Below, piece after piece: positions 25,575-35,187 of a DNA stretch of 64,000 nucleotides. How positions within the stretch are numbered: the first letter of the stretch is position 1; every line of letters starts with the position of its first letter. The notes beneath the pieces are model-generated. The model did not search any database. It had not been told where the DNA came from and worked only from the letters and a program-made list of their open reading frames with translations. The stretch spans positions 1 through 64,000 of the forward strand of contig JBFMGQ010000004.1 of the NCBI GenBank assembly GCA_040752515.1. Direction: 5' to 3'. Source of the DNA: Tenuifilum sp040752515. Its GTDB lineage: Bacteria > Bacteroidota > Bacteroidia > Bacteroidales > Tenuifilaceae. The position numbers and the translations under genes were made by a program.

Positions 25575-27932
25575 CTACTTTTGGCGAATAATTCCCAGAA
25601 CACCCATAAGACCACCGTTATCGGCTATTATGGGGTATAGACTAATTGTACCTTTTACCTCTTGACCATCGGCAAAAGTGAGGGTAACCTTTCGGTCAAT
25701 TACCGGGCTTTTCTTTCGGGAGACATCCTCGGTCAAATCCCAAAGTTTACGAGCTGATTCCTCGGGCATCAACTCAAATTCGCTTAATCCCATAGCCTCG
25801 TCAGCGGATGCAAGCCCAAGGTGATCGACCATGGTTTGGCTTACCCGACGGAATCTTCCGTCGGCATCCTTCTGAAAAATTAAATCGCTTGAGTTGAGCA
25901 AAAGGCTTTCGAGTATGGATTTGTCCTCGCGGAGTTGAGCCTGAATGGCTTCCTGTTCATGGCGTTTGCGTTCCATCTCCTCCTGGGTGGCGTGGAGTTC
26001 CTCCATGTTCTGCCGCATCTCCTCTTCCTGTGCGCGCATCTCCTCAGCCTGTTGCTGGGTTTGCGATAAAAGCTGAGCAGTACGCATGTTTATCTTAACG
26101 CTTGCCAGGGTTGCAGCAATGCTTGCAGCAAGTTTCTCGATAAAGTCAACTTGGTACTTCTGGTACGGGTTGAATGTGGCCAACTCAATCACACCCTGAA
26201 CAATATCGTTGGCAATAAGTGGTACAATTAGGATGCAACTTGGGTTTTCCTCACCAAGCCCCGAGGTAATTTTGATGTAATCGCGCGGAACATCAACCAT
26301 GAAGATCGTTTTCTTTTCAACATAGCATCGCCCCACTAACCCCTCATTGGGCAGAACCGTTTTCTCCATTAGCTTGCGGCGGTTATAGGCATAGCATGCG
26401 GTCATCTCTAGCACCGGATTATTGGGGTCGTTCTCGTTTAATATAAATACACCTCCCTGAATTGATCCGGTATAGTTAACAAGATTTTTGATGATTAGGT
26501 ACGACAGCTCATTGATATTGTCGTTGTGTTGGCGAAGCACTTCGCCAAACAGAGCCATACCTTCGGTTGCCCATATCTGCTGTTTTTCCTCTTCCTTGCG
26601 TTTTTCCTCCTGCTCGCGAGCTCTTATTAAACTCCGCTGCATCTCGGTTAGGGCTTTCCCCAACTTATCCTTTTCGCTCAGCAGCTTGAACTCGATATCG
26701 AGTTTACCCTCACCAATTTCACGGGCAAACTTTTCGGTATGGTTAAGCCCATCTATGAGTTTATTGGCCGATTTTGACATCTCCTCCAGCTCATCACCCG
26801 TGTGCAGGTAAATTTTTTTGTTTACATCGATATCGCCTTCGGCAATGCTGTTTAGTAGATCTGTGGTGCGCTTAATGGGTTTTGAAATACGAGCCGATAT
26901 GTACCAAATGGCAAATGCCTGAAGAATTATACCAATAATAAAAACAAAAATTGTTGAAAGCACTGACTTACGGGCATCCTTTACAATCTCTGACATAGGG
27001 ATGGAAAGGATTAGACCCCATGAGTTGGGCGATTCACCGGGTTGTATTACGGTTAATATGTTCAAGTACTCCTTCCCGTATGTATCGGAAAAGAAGGCAT
27101 GGTTTTGCTTATCCTTCACCTTTTGGGTTAGCGAAAATTTTGCCTCAAGCAGGGGGTAAATATTTGCAACGTACTCCTTGGCGTTTTGAGGATTTGAATC
27201 GGCAATTATTCGACCATCACCAGCTATAAGGCTAACATTTGTTCCGGGGTACGGTTTAATCTTTTCAATATCGGCCTGGAATTTCTCGAGCGAGATGTCA
27301 ACCCCGCCTAATCCGGCAAACCTACCTCCTACCCGAACAGGCACACTGAGGCTTGTTGCCAGAACCTCCTTACCCGCATACTCAAAGGTGTATGGATCGA
27401 GTAGCATTTCACAGTTGCAGGTTTTGGATGCATAGTAGTTGCTTGTAACAATATCTCCAGTAATATTTTTGTGCTCAATATCAATACCTACCTGTCCGTT
27501 GTTAAGATATGCGGTAACCGACCGGCGACCATAATCCTTTGTATAACCGGGCCGAAATGCTGAATATTCAATGGTATACCAAACTGTTAGGTAACGAGAA
27601 TTGTTTATGACTTGATTTTTTAGAATATTGAAAAAGATTGAATCGAGGGTAATGGTATCGAATTTGGGATAGATGTATAGGGCATGGGCTAATGCCCGAG
27701 AGAACCCCATGTCCATATCGAGTTCCGACTTCAAACGGAAAGCCGATTTTTGGGCCTCGGCCTGGGCAATTTTTACGGCATTATCGCGGGCTATGCTATT
27801 AATCCTTATGCTTATAAACAAGCCAATAACTAACATAATTGCGGCTGTGGTGGTTAAGACCCAAAGCAATAGTTTGGTCCCTATCCGCATTCTAATTTTG
27901 CCGGAATTCAAGTTAATTTTTCCAATTATCAT
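25575..27932 (-). CDS. Cache/HAMP/GAF/PAS sensor without kinase domain
   Basis: A 785-residue protein. Membrane segment (about 20-43), extracellular double-Cache-like sensor (about 45-310), membrane segment (318-342), HAMP (345-395), GAF (about 460-605), a long coiled coil of E, M, Q and R residues (605-665), and a C-terminal PAS with PAC-like end (665-785). No HisKA, HATPase, GGDEF, EAL or methyl-accepting domain is visible. It must therefore act through partners; the divergent TPR/SpoIIE-type phosphatase gene next door is a candidate. An alternative start is the ATG giving MRIGTKLLLW at 27890. Confidence 0.8.
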   Translation of the reverse strand: MIIGKINLNSGKIRMRIGTKLLLWVLTTTAAIMLVIGLFISIRINSIARDNAVKIAQAEAQKSAFRLKSELDMDMGFSRALAHALYIYPKFDTITLDSIFFNILKNQVINNSRYLTVWYTIEYSAFRPGYTKDYGRRSVTAYLNNGQVGIDIEHKNITGDIVTSNYYASKTCNCEMLLDPYTFEYAGKEVLATSLSVPVRVGGRFAGLGGVDISLEKFQADIEKIKPYPGTNVSLIAGDGRIIADSNPQNAKEYVANIYPLLEAKFSLTQKVKDKQNHAFFSDTYGKEYLNILTVIQPGESPNSWGLILSIPMSEIVKDARKSVLSTIFVFIIGIILQAFAIWYISARISKPIKRTTDLLNSIAEGDIDVNKKIYLHTGDELEEMSKSANKLIDGLNHTEKFAREIGEGKLDIEFKLLSEKDKLGKALTEMQRSLIRAREQEEKRKEEEKQQIWATEGMALFGEVLRQHNDNINELSYLIIKNLVNYTGSIQGGVFILNENDPNNPVLEMTACYAYNRRKLMEKTVLPNEGLVGRCYVEKKTIFMVDVPRDYIKITSGLGEENPSCILIVPLIANDIVQGVIELATFNPYQKYQVDFIEKLAASIAATLASVKINMRTAQLLSQTQQQAEEMRAQEEEMRQNMEELHATQEEMERKRHEQEAIQAQLREDKSILESLLLNSSDLIFQKDADGRFRRVSQTMVDHLGLASADEAMGLSEFELMPEESARKLWDLTEDVSRKKSPVIDRKVTLTFADGQEVKGTISLYPIIADNGGLMGVLGIIRQK

Positions 27933-28118
27933 TTGCCCAAATTTTAAGTGGTATACACAAGATATGGTAAACGCAAAGCAAATGTTTGCAATGGTTAAAA
28001 ATACGAAAATGTTTTAGCACAAAGCAACTTTTTTAAAATTTAGAGATAGTTCAACCCTAAAAAATAATTCATCGATTATTTTTTTTGTAAATTGCTGCGG
28101 ATGGAATTGCTCAAGGCT

Positions 28119-30404
28119 ATGATGGTAACCAATTTAAAAAAAACGATTGCACTCCTGGCACTTTCAGCTATTTTATCATCAGCGTTTACCCAAAACATCG
28201 ATAGTTTACTGAAACAATCGGAGTTTTACCGCACTGTAAATCCCGATTCGGCGGTAAGCCTTGCAAGGCAAGCACTGGCAAACGTTGATGCCAATGACCA
28301 GCCCGAAATTGCAGCACGGGTTCACTTCAGCTTGGGTTACGCTTACTACAACCGCAACGATTTTGAGTTAGCCCTTGAGCATTTCAATAAATCGCTTAAG
28401 CTTGCCGAGCAATCGGAAAACCTTCAGTTACAGGCTTCGCTCCACAACCGCATTGGTAATGTTTACCAACTTAAAAGTTACTTTTCCCAAGCCATTGATG
28501 AATATAAAAAGGCTTTGGATTTTAACTACAAGATGGCTAATAAAGTTGAAATTGCCCGAACACTGGTTAACATAGGAACCGTTTTTGCTATTACCGGTAA
28601 TTTTTCCGTGGCTTTACAATACATGCTCGATGCTCTTGAAATTTTTGAGCAATCGGGTGAAGCTGAGGGCATGGCTTGGACATCGTTAAGTATATCGCGC
28701 TTATTTAGTCGACTGGAAATTAACGAAAAAGCACTTCAATACGCTGAGAACGCCTTAAACCACTACCGCAGGCTTAATAATCAAACCGGAATAACTTTAG
28801 CACAAACCGAGTTGGCCAATATATACTACCATACAGGCATGCACGACAAAGCCCTTGAGTTACTGGGTAAGGTTATCGATGAGAATTCGCGCAACCGGAA
28901 CATACATGCCCAAGCAGCTAATTACCTGCTAATGGGTATTATTTACTTTGATAAGCACCTCTTCGAAAAGGCGGAATACTACCTTAACCTTTCCCTATCG
29001 CTAAAGCAACAGGTTAATGATAGTATCGATATGGCAAAACTAAATCGATACTTAGGAGAACTTGAACTGCAAAAAGGCAACTTTCCCAAAGGGATTGGGT
29101 TACTCCGCAAAGCGCTAACCGATGCCCAAAAGCAAAGGATTACTACCGATCTTCGCGATATCTACTTTAGCTTATCGAATGCCGAGCGACAAAAGGGGAA
29201 CTACCGAAAAGCATACGAATACTTTTCGAACTATTCCGCGCTCAAGGATAGCGTTAATGCAAGCCAGATAGCCAAACTGGAAATGCAGTACGATTTTGAA
29301 AAACGTGAGCGCGAACAGGAACTTATTACCCGCCAACGCGAAGCCATGCAACAGGCGAAGCTTGAACGTCAGCGAATGGCTACACTGCTAATATCCATTG
29401 CTTTAGTATTAAGCCTTGCACTGGCCGCAGTAGTATTCACATTTTACCGCGAAAAAAAGAAAACCAACCAAATTCTGGTACAGCAGAATGCCGAAATACT
29501 GAGGCAGAAGAACGAAATCGAAAATCAAAAGCAAGAAATTGAAGCCCAACGCGATTTAGCAGAACGGCAGCGCGACCAGATAGCTGAACAACAAAAACAA
29601 ATAACCGATAGCATTAAGTACGCCAGCCGAATACAGGCTGCCGTTCTACCCCGTCATCAACAGATATCGGCACTACTGCGCGAGCACTTTGTTTACTATC
29701 AGCCCAAGAATATAGTTAGTGGCGACTTTTTTTGGGTAACCCAGCTAACCGATGGTCGTATTGCGATTGCTGCTGCCGACTGCACAGGGCATGGCGTTCC
29801 AGGCGCTTTCATGAGTATGCTGGGTATTACCCTGCTAAAGGAACTCACGGCTAGCCAGCACTTTGAGAGCGCTGCCGATATTCTTTTCAGGTTACGCCAG
29901 CTGGTTATTGCCTCACTCAACCAATCCGACATGGATATCGACTCGCACGATGGCATGGACATGGGAATGCTGATTGTTGACCGCCAAAAGATGGAAGCCC
30001 AGTATGCCGGCGCATACTTCCCTCTCCTGCTCATTAGAGGATCAGATTTACAAGCACCACCAAAACACTCCAACCCTATTACCGATAACGGTAATACCCT
30101 TTATGAAATTAAAGGCGATAAGATGCCCATTGGCCACCACATTATCGAGGAGCACATGTTTTCTAACCATTCGTTTGGCATCTTTGAAAACGACTTGTTT
30201 TACCTGCTTTCCGATGGGTACTCCGATCAGTTCGGTGGCCCAAAAAACAACAAGTTCATGATGGTAAACCTGAAAAAGCTTCTGCTCAACATTCACCATC
30301 TTCCCTTAAAAACCCAGGAAACCATTTTAAAAGAAAAATTCGAAGAGTTTAAAGGAAACGAAAAACAGGTTGATGATATTCTGATAATGGGATTTAGGGT
30401 TTAA
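28119..30404 (+). CDS. TPR-repeat membrane protein with SpoIIE-type PP2C phosphatase domain
   Basis: A 761-residue protein. Signal peptide or first membrane segment (about 7-25); about seven TPR-like repeats (40-375); membrane segment (about 423-445); coiled coil (445-500); and a SpoIIE/RsbU-type PP2C phosphatase domain (510-761). Metal-binding acidic residues are in VSGDFFW, AADCTGHGVPGAFMSMLG, DGMDMGMLIVD and LLSDGYSDQFGG. Such domains dephosphorylate anti-anti-sigma proteins or other targets. The extracytoplasmic TPR array would make it a receptor-like phosphatase. An earlier ATG (28101) and a TTG (28092) are also in frame; the start here best exposes the signal peptide. Confidence 0.83.
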   Translation: MMVTNLKKTIALLALSAILSSAFTQNIDSLLKQSEFYRTVNPDSAVSLARQALANVDANDQPEIAARVHFSLGYAYYNRNDFELALEHFNKSLKLAEQSENLQLQASLHNRIGNVYQLKSYFSQAIDEYKKALDFNYKMANKVEIARTLVNIGTVFAITGNFSVALQYMLDALEIFEQSGEAEGMAWTSLSISRLFSRLEINEKALQYAENALNHYRRLNNQTGITLAQTELANIYYHTGMHDKALELLGKVIDENSRNRNIHAQAANYLLMGIIYFDKHLFEKAEYYLNLSLSLKQQVNDSIDMAKLNRYLGELELQKGNFPKGIGLLRKALTDAQKQRITTDLRDIYFSLSNAERQKGNYRKAYEYFSNYSALKDSVNASQIAKLEMQYDFEKREREQELITRQREAMQQAKLERQRMATLLISIALVLSLALAAVVFTFYREKKKTNQILVQQNAEILRQKNEIENQKQEIEAQRDLAERQRDQIAEQQKQITDSIKYASRIQAAVLPRHQQISALLREHFVYYQPKNIVSGDFFWVTQLTDGRIAIAAADCTGHGVPGAFMSMLGITLLKELTASQHFESAADILFRLRQLVIASLNQSDMDIDSHDGMDMGMLIVDRQKMEAQYAGAYFPLLLIRGSDLQAPPKHSNPITDNGNTLYEIKGDKMPIGHHIIEEHMFSNHSFGIFENDLFYLLSDGYSDQFGGPKNNKFMMVNLKKLLLNIHHLPLKTQETILKEKFEEFKGNEKQVDDILIMGFRV

Positions 30405-30421
30405 CGCCCAGCAATTGATTT

Positions 30422-31201
30422 TTAATCAGGGCTCTCGTCGGACTGTTCTTTCTGCTTATCCTCCTGCATTTCCCTTTCCGCCTCGTCGATACCCTGCATT
30501 GAAGCCTGTTGCTCGGCTTCCTTTTTCGACTGGCCTACTCCACGGCCAATCTCTCGGCCATTCCACATTAATACTGCTTCAAATTGAGGCTTTTGCTTAT
30601 CGTCGCCGTAGTCGTGGGTATCGAAAACAACCTTGATATGTAATTTTTGGGCAATCTCCAGAAGCCTACTTTTGTAATCGTGCTCAACGCTTTGCAGTTC
30701 CTCAAGGTTAATATAGCGACGTAAGAAGTTGTTTACCACTACTTCGCTGGTAAACTTAAAGCCCTTGTCGATAAACATGGCGCCAACTATGGCTTCAAGG
30801 GCATTACCGTAGATATACTTATGATGGTTAAGAGCACCATTATTTACCTTAACCAGTTCAGGTAGCCCAATGCTAATGGCCAACTGGTTCATATTATTGC
30901 GGCTAACAATTTTAGCCCTCATCTTTGTCAGAAAGCCCTCATCGCTATTGGGAAATTCGGCAAAAAGGTAATCGGCCACAATGGCATCGAGAATGGCATC
31001 GCCGAGGTATTCTAACCGCTCATTATCGACCTTTTGGCCCGGTGATATGATAAGAGAAGCTGACCTGTGAACCAGGGCCAGCTTATAAACATCAAGATTA
31101 TCGGGGGCAAACCCCAAAATATTTTTCAGCTGTTGATAAAATTCTTTATCGGTGGCTGTTAAGCGTAACCGACGTATAGGCTTGCTTAAGAATTTTAGCA
31201 C
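30422..31201 (-). CDS. rnc: Ribonuclease III
   Basis: A 259-residue RNase III that cleaves double-stranded RNA in rRNA and mRNA processing. The catalytic signature is NERLEYLGDAILDAIVADYL (about 62-81). The double-stranded-RNA-binding domain is in the C-terminal third, followed by an acidic, Lys/Glu/Gln-rich tail. The start is GTG at 31201; no in-frame ATG exists near. It ends in a convergent arrangement with the phosphatase gene and follows fabF by 9 bases. Confidence 0.93.
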   Translation of the reverse strand: MLKFLSKPIRRLRLTATDKEFYQQLKNILGFAPDNLDVYKLALVHRSASLIISPGQKVDNERLEYLGDAILDAIVADYLFAEFPNSDEGFLTKMRAKIVSRNNMNQLAISIGLPELVKVNNGALNHHKYIYGNALEAIVGAMFIDKGFKFTSEVVVNNFLRRYINLEELQSVEHDYKSRLLEIAQKLHIKVVFDTHDYGDDKQKPQFEAVLMWNGREIGRGVGQSKKEAEQQASMQGIDEAEREMQEDKQKEQSDESPD

Positions 31202-31210
31202 GTTGGAATA

Positions 31211-32458
31211 CTACATCTTTTTAACGATGATGGATGCGTTGTGCCCACCAAACCCAAAGGTGTTGCTTAAGGCGGCGCGAACAGTTCGCTTTTGAGCAAC
31301 GTTTGGAGTGAGGTTAAGCCTGCTGTCGATTTCAGGATCAACCTGTTTTAGGTTGATGGTAGGTGGAACGACATCTTTATAAACAGCCATAACTGCGGCA
31401 AGAGCCTCTATAGCCCCGGCAGCACCAAGCAGGTGACCGGTCATTGATTTGGTGGAGCTGATGTTTAACTTGTAGGCATGCTCGCCAAAAACCTGTAAAA
31501 TGGCTTTAGTTTCAGCAACATCACCAAGTGGAGTAGCAGTTCCATGAACATTGACATAATCAATATCTTCGGGTTTCATGCCGGCATCGCGTAATGCATT
31601 TTCCATTACCTTTCGAGCGCCCAGCCCTTCGGGGTGAGGCGCTGTCAGATGGTAAGCATCGGCCGACATACCGCCGCCTGCCAGCTCACAGTAAATCTTA
31701 GCCCCACGGGCTTTAGCATGCTCATACTCTTCCAGGATAAGGCAGCCTGCACCTTCGCCCATTACAAAACCGTCACGGGTTGCATCGAACGGACGCGATG
31801 CGGTTTTGTATTCGTCGTTATTTGTTGATAACGCTTGTAGTGCGTTAAATCCTGCTACACCAATCTCGTTAACCGAAGCTTCGGAACCTCCAGTTATTAC
31901 AACACTGGCTTTCCCGGTACGAATTACATCAAGAGCACATATAATACCATTGGTTGCTGATGCGCAAGCCGATACGGTTGAGAAGTTTGGTCCCCGGAAA
32001 CCGTACTTCATGGAAATATGCCCAGCTGCTATGTCAGCAATCATCCTAGGAATGAAAAAGGGGCTAAATCGGGGTGTTCCATCACCACCGAAATAGCCTC
32101 TCAATTCCTCGGTTAGGGTTTGTAGGCCCCCTATACCCGATGCCCAAATTACTCCGGCCATATCGAGGTCAATAGCCTCAGGGTTAATGCCTGAATCCTT
32201 CATGGCTTCTTCAACTGCCACCAGCGCAAATTGTGTGTAAGGATCGAGCTTTTTAACCTCCTTGCGATCGAAGTAGTTATTTGGGTCAAAATTCTTTACC
32301 ATGCAGGCAAATTTGGTTTTGAATTTCGACGTGTCGAAACTTGTAATGAGTTCACAACCACTAACTCCATTCTCAAGATTAGTCCAGTATTCCTGAATGT
32401 TATTCCCTAAGGGGTTAATGGTTCCAATACCTGTAACAACAACACGTTTCATTTCCAT
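31211..32458 (-). CDS. fabF: 3-oxoacyl-ACP synthase II
   Basis: A 415-residue KAS II for fatty-acid chain elongation. The active-site Cys is in VSACASATN (about 165). Histidines are in VNVHGTATPLGD (about 307) and STKSMTGHLLGAAGA (about 343). A second ATG at 32452 gives MKRVVVTGIG, the usual family N-terminus, and may be the true start. It is the second gene of acpP-fabF-rnc. Confidence 0.95.
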   Translation of the reverse strand: MEMKRVVVTGIGTINPLGNNIQEYWTNLENGVSGCELITSFDTSKFKTKFACMVKNFDPNNYFDRKEVKKLDPYTQFALVAVEEAMKDSGINPEAIDLDMAGVIWASGIGGLQTLTEELRGYFGGDGTPRFSPFFIPRMIADIAAGHISMKYGFRGPNFSTVSACASATNGIICALDVIRTGKASVVITGGSEASVNEIGVAGFNALQALSTNNDEYKTASRPFDATRDGFVMGEGAGCLILEEYEHAKARGAKIYCELAGGGMSADAYHLTAPHPEGLGARKVMENALRDAGMKPEDIDYVNVHGTATPLGDVAETKAILQVFGEHAYKLNISSTKSMTGHLLGAAGAIEALAAVMAVYKDVVPPTINLKQVDPEIDSRLNLTPNVAQKRTVRAALSNTFGFGGHNASIIVKKM

Positions 32459-32510
32459 AAAAGTGAGTTTAAGTTAAAAACCAAATTTTGCCTTGCTGGC
32501 TAATAATTAA

Positions 32511-32747
32511 TTACTTGCTGTGCTCTTCAATGTACTTGATAGCATCACCAACGGTGCTGATCTTTTCAGCTTCCTCATCGGGAATAGAAAGGTTGAATTC
32601 TTTTTCGAATTCCATAATCAGCTCAACGGTGTCAAGTGAATCGGCACCAAGATCGTTGGTAAAACTAGCTTCAGGAGTTACTTCGTTCTCATCTACTCCA
32701 AGCTTGTCAACAATGATCGACTTAACTCTAGTTGCAATGTCTGACAT
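32511..32747 (-). CDS. acpP: Acyl carrier protein
   Basis: A 78-residue ACP. The phosphopantetheine attachment Ser37 is in LGADSLDTVELIM. The acidic, helical composition and length fit AcpP. It is first in the acpP-fabF-rnc operon and divergent from purN, an arrangement common in Bacteroidota. Confidence 0.97.
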   Translation of the reverse strand: MSDIATRVKSIIVDKLGVDENEVTPEASFTNDLGADSLDTVELIMEFEKEFNLSIPDEEAEKISTVGDAIKYIEEHSK

Positions 32748-32837
32748 AGTTTTAAAATTTAGTTAGTAAATTGAGTTTTCAAATCACAAAGAAAAATATA
32801 TTTTCACCTGAAAACAAATCAGATGTCAAAAACGTGG

Positions 32838-32845
32838 CAAAAGTA
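32838..32845 (-). promoter_or_regulatory. Bacteroidota -7 box for acpP
   Basis: TACTTTTG on the minus strand. It leaves a leader of about 85 bases before the acpP start. Confidence 0.55.
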
Positions 32846-32925
32846 ATTTTTTTGTTCATATTTTTGACGCTTGTTAACAATTTTTTTTTGACAGTCGTTT
32901 AAATTTACTCATTATATATCTGATT

Positions 32926-33498
32926 ATGTGCAATGTAGCAATTTTTGCTTCGGGTTCTGGTTCTAATGCTGAAAATATCGCTAAGTACTTTTCGCAAAAT
33001 CCAACGGTGAATATAGCCCTTATAGCCACCGAAAATCCCAATGCATACGTTCTGGAAAGGGCTAAGCGCTTACAGATACCCACATATCAATTTTCCGTGG
33101 AAGAACTCAAGAGTGGAATGGTATTACTCAAGCTCAAAGAGATGAAAATTGATTTTATTGTTCTTGCAGGCTTCCTGAAAATGGTTCCATCCGAAATGGT
33201 TCAATACTTCAGCAACCGTATTGTCAATATTCATCCTGCTCTGCTTCCCAAATATGGTGGTAAAGGCATGTATGGCGACAGGGTTCATAAAGCGGTAATA
33301 GCAGCAGGTGAGAAGGAATCGGGGATAACCATTCACTATGTGAACGAACATTACGATGAAGGTGATGTAATTTTTCAGGCATGCTGCGAGGTTCTACCAA
33401 CCGATACACCCGAAACCCTAGCGCAAAGGGTGCACCAGCTTGAGTGGGAATACTACCCAAAAGTGATTGAACGCCTGATACAGGAGAAGTGTGGTTAG
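32926..33498 (+). CDS. purN: Phosphoribosylglycinamide formyltransferase
   Basis: A 190-residue GAR transformylase that uses 10-formyltetrahydrofolate in purine synthesis. Typical parts are the N-terminal VAIFASGSGSNAENI, the Asn-His-Asp triad region with NIHPALLPKYGGKGMYGDRVH (about 103-123), and TIHYVNEHYDEGDVIFQ (about 138-154). It is divergent from acpP. Its stop overlaps that of the next, convergent gene by 4 bases. Confidence 0.95.
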   Translation: MCNVAIFASGSGSNAENIAKYFSQNPTVNIALIATENPNAYVLERAKRLQIPTYQFSVEELKSGMVLLKLKEMKIDFIVLAGFLKMVPSEMVQYFSNRIVNIHPALLPKYGGKGMYGDRVHKAVIAAGEKESGITIHYVNEHYDEGDVIFQACCEVLPTDTPETLAQRVHQLEWEYYPKVIERLIQEKCG

Positions 33499-34181
33499 TT
33501 ATCAACCATTCGCTTCCCGAAATTCAGGTGTAAACCTATCGATAAGGTAAAGGGAAGATTATCCCAATACCGCTTATCGTGTTCCCGGAGGGGAATTGAT
33601 AGTGCGAAACATCCAACAAATCTTAAACGCTTATAGCCAACTTTGCCTACAATTCCGGGTTCGTAGAACCAGTTTTTCTGAGGGCCAATATCAACCAGCG
33701 ATAATCGACTAACCACGCTAAAATCGAGCCAATCGTTGCAGAAACCCAAAGCGGGTTGGATGAACAATCGGTTATAGGTAATACTCTGAGGGCCATCCCA
33801 ACTAATATCGCGGAACTTGGCAGGCGCCTGACCTACACCGCCCCCCGCATAAAATTCAAATATACCCATGTCGCTAAAACGCTCGGTATAGCCAATGGCT
33901 CCTTCAACATACTTCCACTTTTCGGTAACTTCAACATCATTCTCCGTTTTTGTACTCTGTTGGAGTTGTCCGTTTACCATCAGTCCAATATTATTGGTCA
34001 CTGCTACTGCTGTTTGGGCTTCAATGCCGGCAGTACCAGCCCAAACATTGAGTTGAGCATCACCTTTGTTGCGAAGTAATGGGCTGTTGAAGGTATTTGG
34101 TATATACGCAATTTTACAAGCTTGAAGTATTAGTGCTAAAGCCACTATTAATAAACCCGTTATGCTTTTGGGAAACGCCAT
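33495..34181 (-). CDS. Predicted outer-membrane lipoprotein
   Basis: A 228-residue protein with a lipobox-like N-terminus (ALALILQACKIAY, Cys at about 22). The mature part has repeated amphipathic strands (DAQLNVWAG, GAIGYTERF, FYAGGGVGQ, GLHLNFGKR) like a small outer-membrane barrel. I do not recognise the family. It is transcribed alone and convergent with purN. Confidence 0.6.
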   Translation of the reverse strand: MAFPKSITGLLIVALALILQACKIAYIPNTFNSPLLRNKGDAQLNVWAGTAGIEAQTAVAVTNNIGLMVNGQLQQSTKTENDVEVTEKWKYVEGAIGYTERFSDMGIFEFYAGGGVGQAPAKFRDISWDGPQSITYNRLFIQPALGFCNDWLDFSVVSRLSLVDIGPQKNWFYEPGIVGKVGYKRLRFVGCFALSIPLREHDKRYWDNLPFTLSIGLHLNFGKRMVDN

Positions 34182-34299
34182 TATTTAAACTTTGTGAGCA
34201 AGTTAACCTAATGCTTTCTATTTGTCAATACTTTACCCTATAATTTTAACAAGGGAATAGTTCTAAAATTTTTCCAATCAAAAAATATGTTTTAATAAA

Positions 34300-34321
34300 A
34301 AAGCCCATAAAATAGGGCTTT
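34300..34321 (-). terminator. Possible terminator-like hairpin
   Basis: AAAGCCC and GGGCTTT with an 8-base loop. A T-rich tract follows only on the minus strand, although no minus-strand gene ends immediately upstream. It may be a fossil terminator or a leader structure for the lipoprotein gene. Confidence 0.4.
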
Positions 34322-34455
34322 CAAAGTAAGTCACTAATTTTTAGCTAAATTCCTTTAAATTTTTTTTGCGAATAGAGTTGATTTTTTGAATTCTTAACTT
34401 ATATTCGCAAGTGATAAGCCTTTATCGTTCAGAGCAAAACAAAAAAGATAGCACC

Positions 34456-35187
34456 ATGCCTTACCGCCGATTGCCAAACACCGATAGTGCACGTTTGCGT
34501 GCGCTAAAAGCTGCCTATAAAATGGGCAAAAATACACATCCGCAGGATTTGGCCTTTTCGCAGGCAACATTCTCAAAGGTTGAACTATTCATAAACTCAT
34601 TCGAAAAGGCTATAGCACACTATAAGGCAGCATACGATACCCAGGTTGAACGAAGTAAGGATTACCAGCAACTGGTAAAAAAGGCTAGGCTTTACCTTTC
34701 GCACTTTATCCAAGTAGTGAATATGGCTATTGCCCGCGGAGAACTTCAACCCACAGTTCGTGAGCTTTATGGCATGGACATCGATGAATCGAAGATACCC
34801 TCTCTAAATACCGAAAAAGACTTGATTGAATGGGGTAAAAAAATAATTGAAGGTGAGATGGCACGTACCCGCAGGGGAATGTCGCCAATTACTAACCCTA
34901 CCATTGCTGTTGTTAAGGTTCGCTACGACCAATTCCTGGAGGCTTACAACTACCAAAAGATCTTACAGCAAAACACCCAGCGAATGCTTAACGAGCTCAT
35001 CGAGCTGCGAAAGAAAGCCGACGATATAATTCTTAGCATCTGGAACGAGGTTGAAGAACACTACAAGGACCTTCCCGATGAAGAACGAAGGGAAAAGGCA
35101 AGTGCCTACGGTCTTGTTTACGTTTACCGAAAGAATGAGCTAAAAGGACTATCGTTGTTCGATAGCGCTATTCCCCGGCTGTTCTAA
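34456..35187 (+). CDS. Conserved hypothetical protein, helical
   Basis: A 243-residue protein with no membrane segment and no domain I can name. It starts MPYRRLPNTDSARLRAL, a pattern I associate with a conserved Bacteroidota family of unknown function. It is mostly helical, with Lys/Arg/Glu-rich stretches, and contains TRRGMSPITNPTIAVVKV (about 136-153). The start is the ATG at 34456 rather than an upstream GTG at 34411. Its last 39 bases overlap the end of the convergent protease gene. Confidence 0.7.
   Translation: MPYRRLPNTDSARLRALKAAYKMGKNTHPQDLAFSQATFSKVELFINSFEKAIAHYKAAYDTQVERSKDYQQLVKKARLYLSHFIQVVNMAIARGELQPTVRELYGMDIDESKIPSLNTEKDLIEWGKKIIEGEMARTRRGMSPITNPTIAVVKVRYDQFLEAYNYQKILQQNTQRMLNELIELRKKADDIILSIWNEVEEHYKDLPDEERREKASAYGLVYVYRKNELKGLSLFDSAIPRLF

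Noticed and set aside
32880..32925. -7 box for purN (TAAATTTA)
   Set aside because: It deviates from TAnnTTTG at the last base and the only TTTG is too close upstream, so I did not call it.
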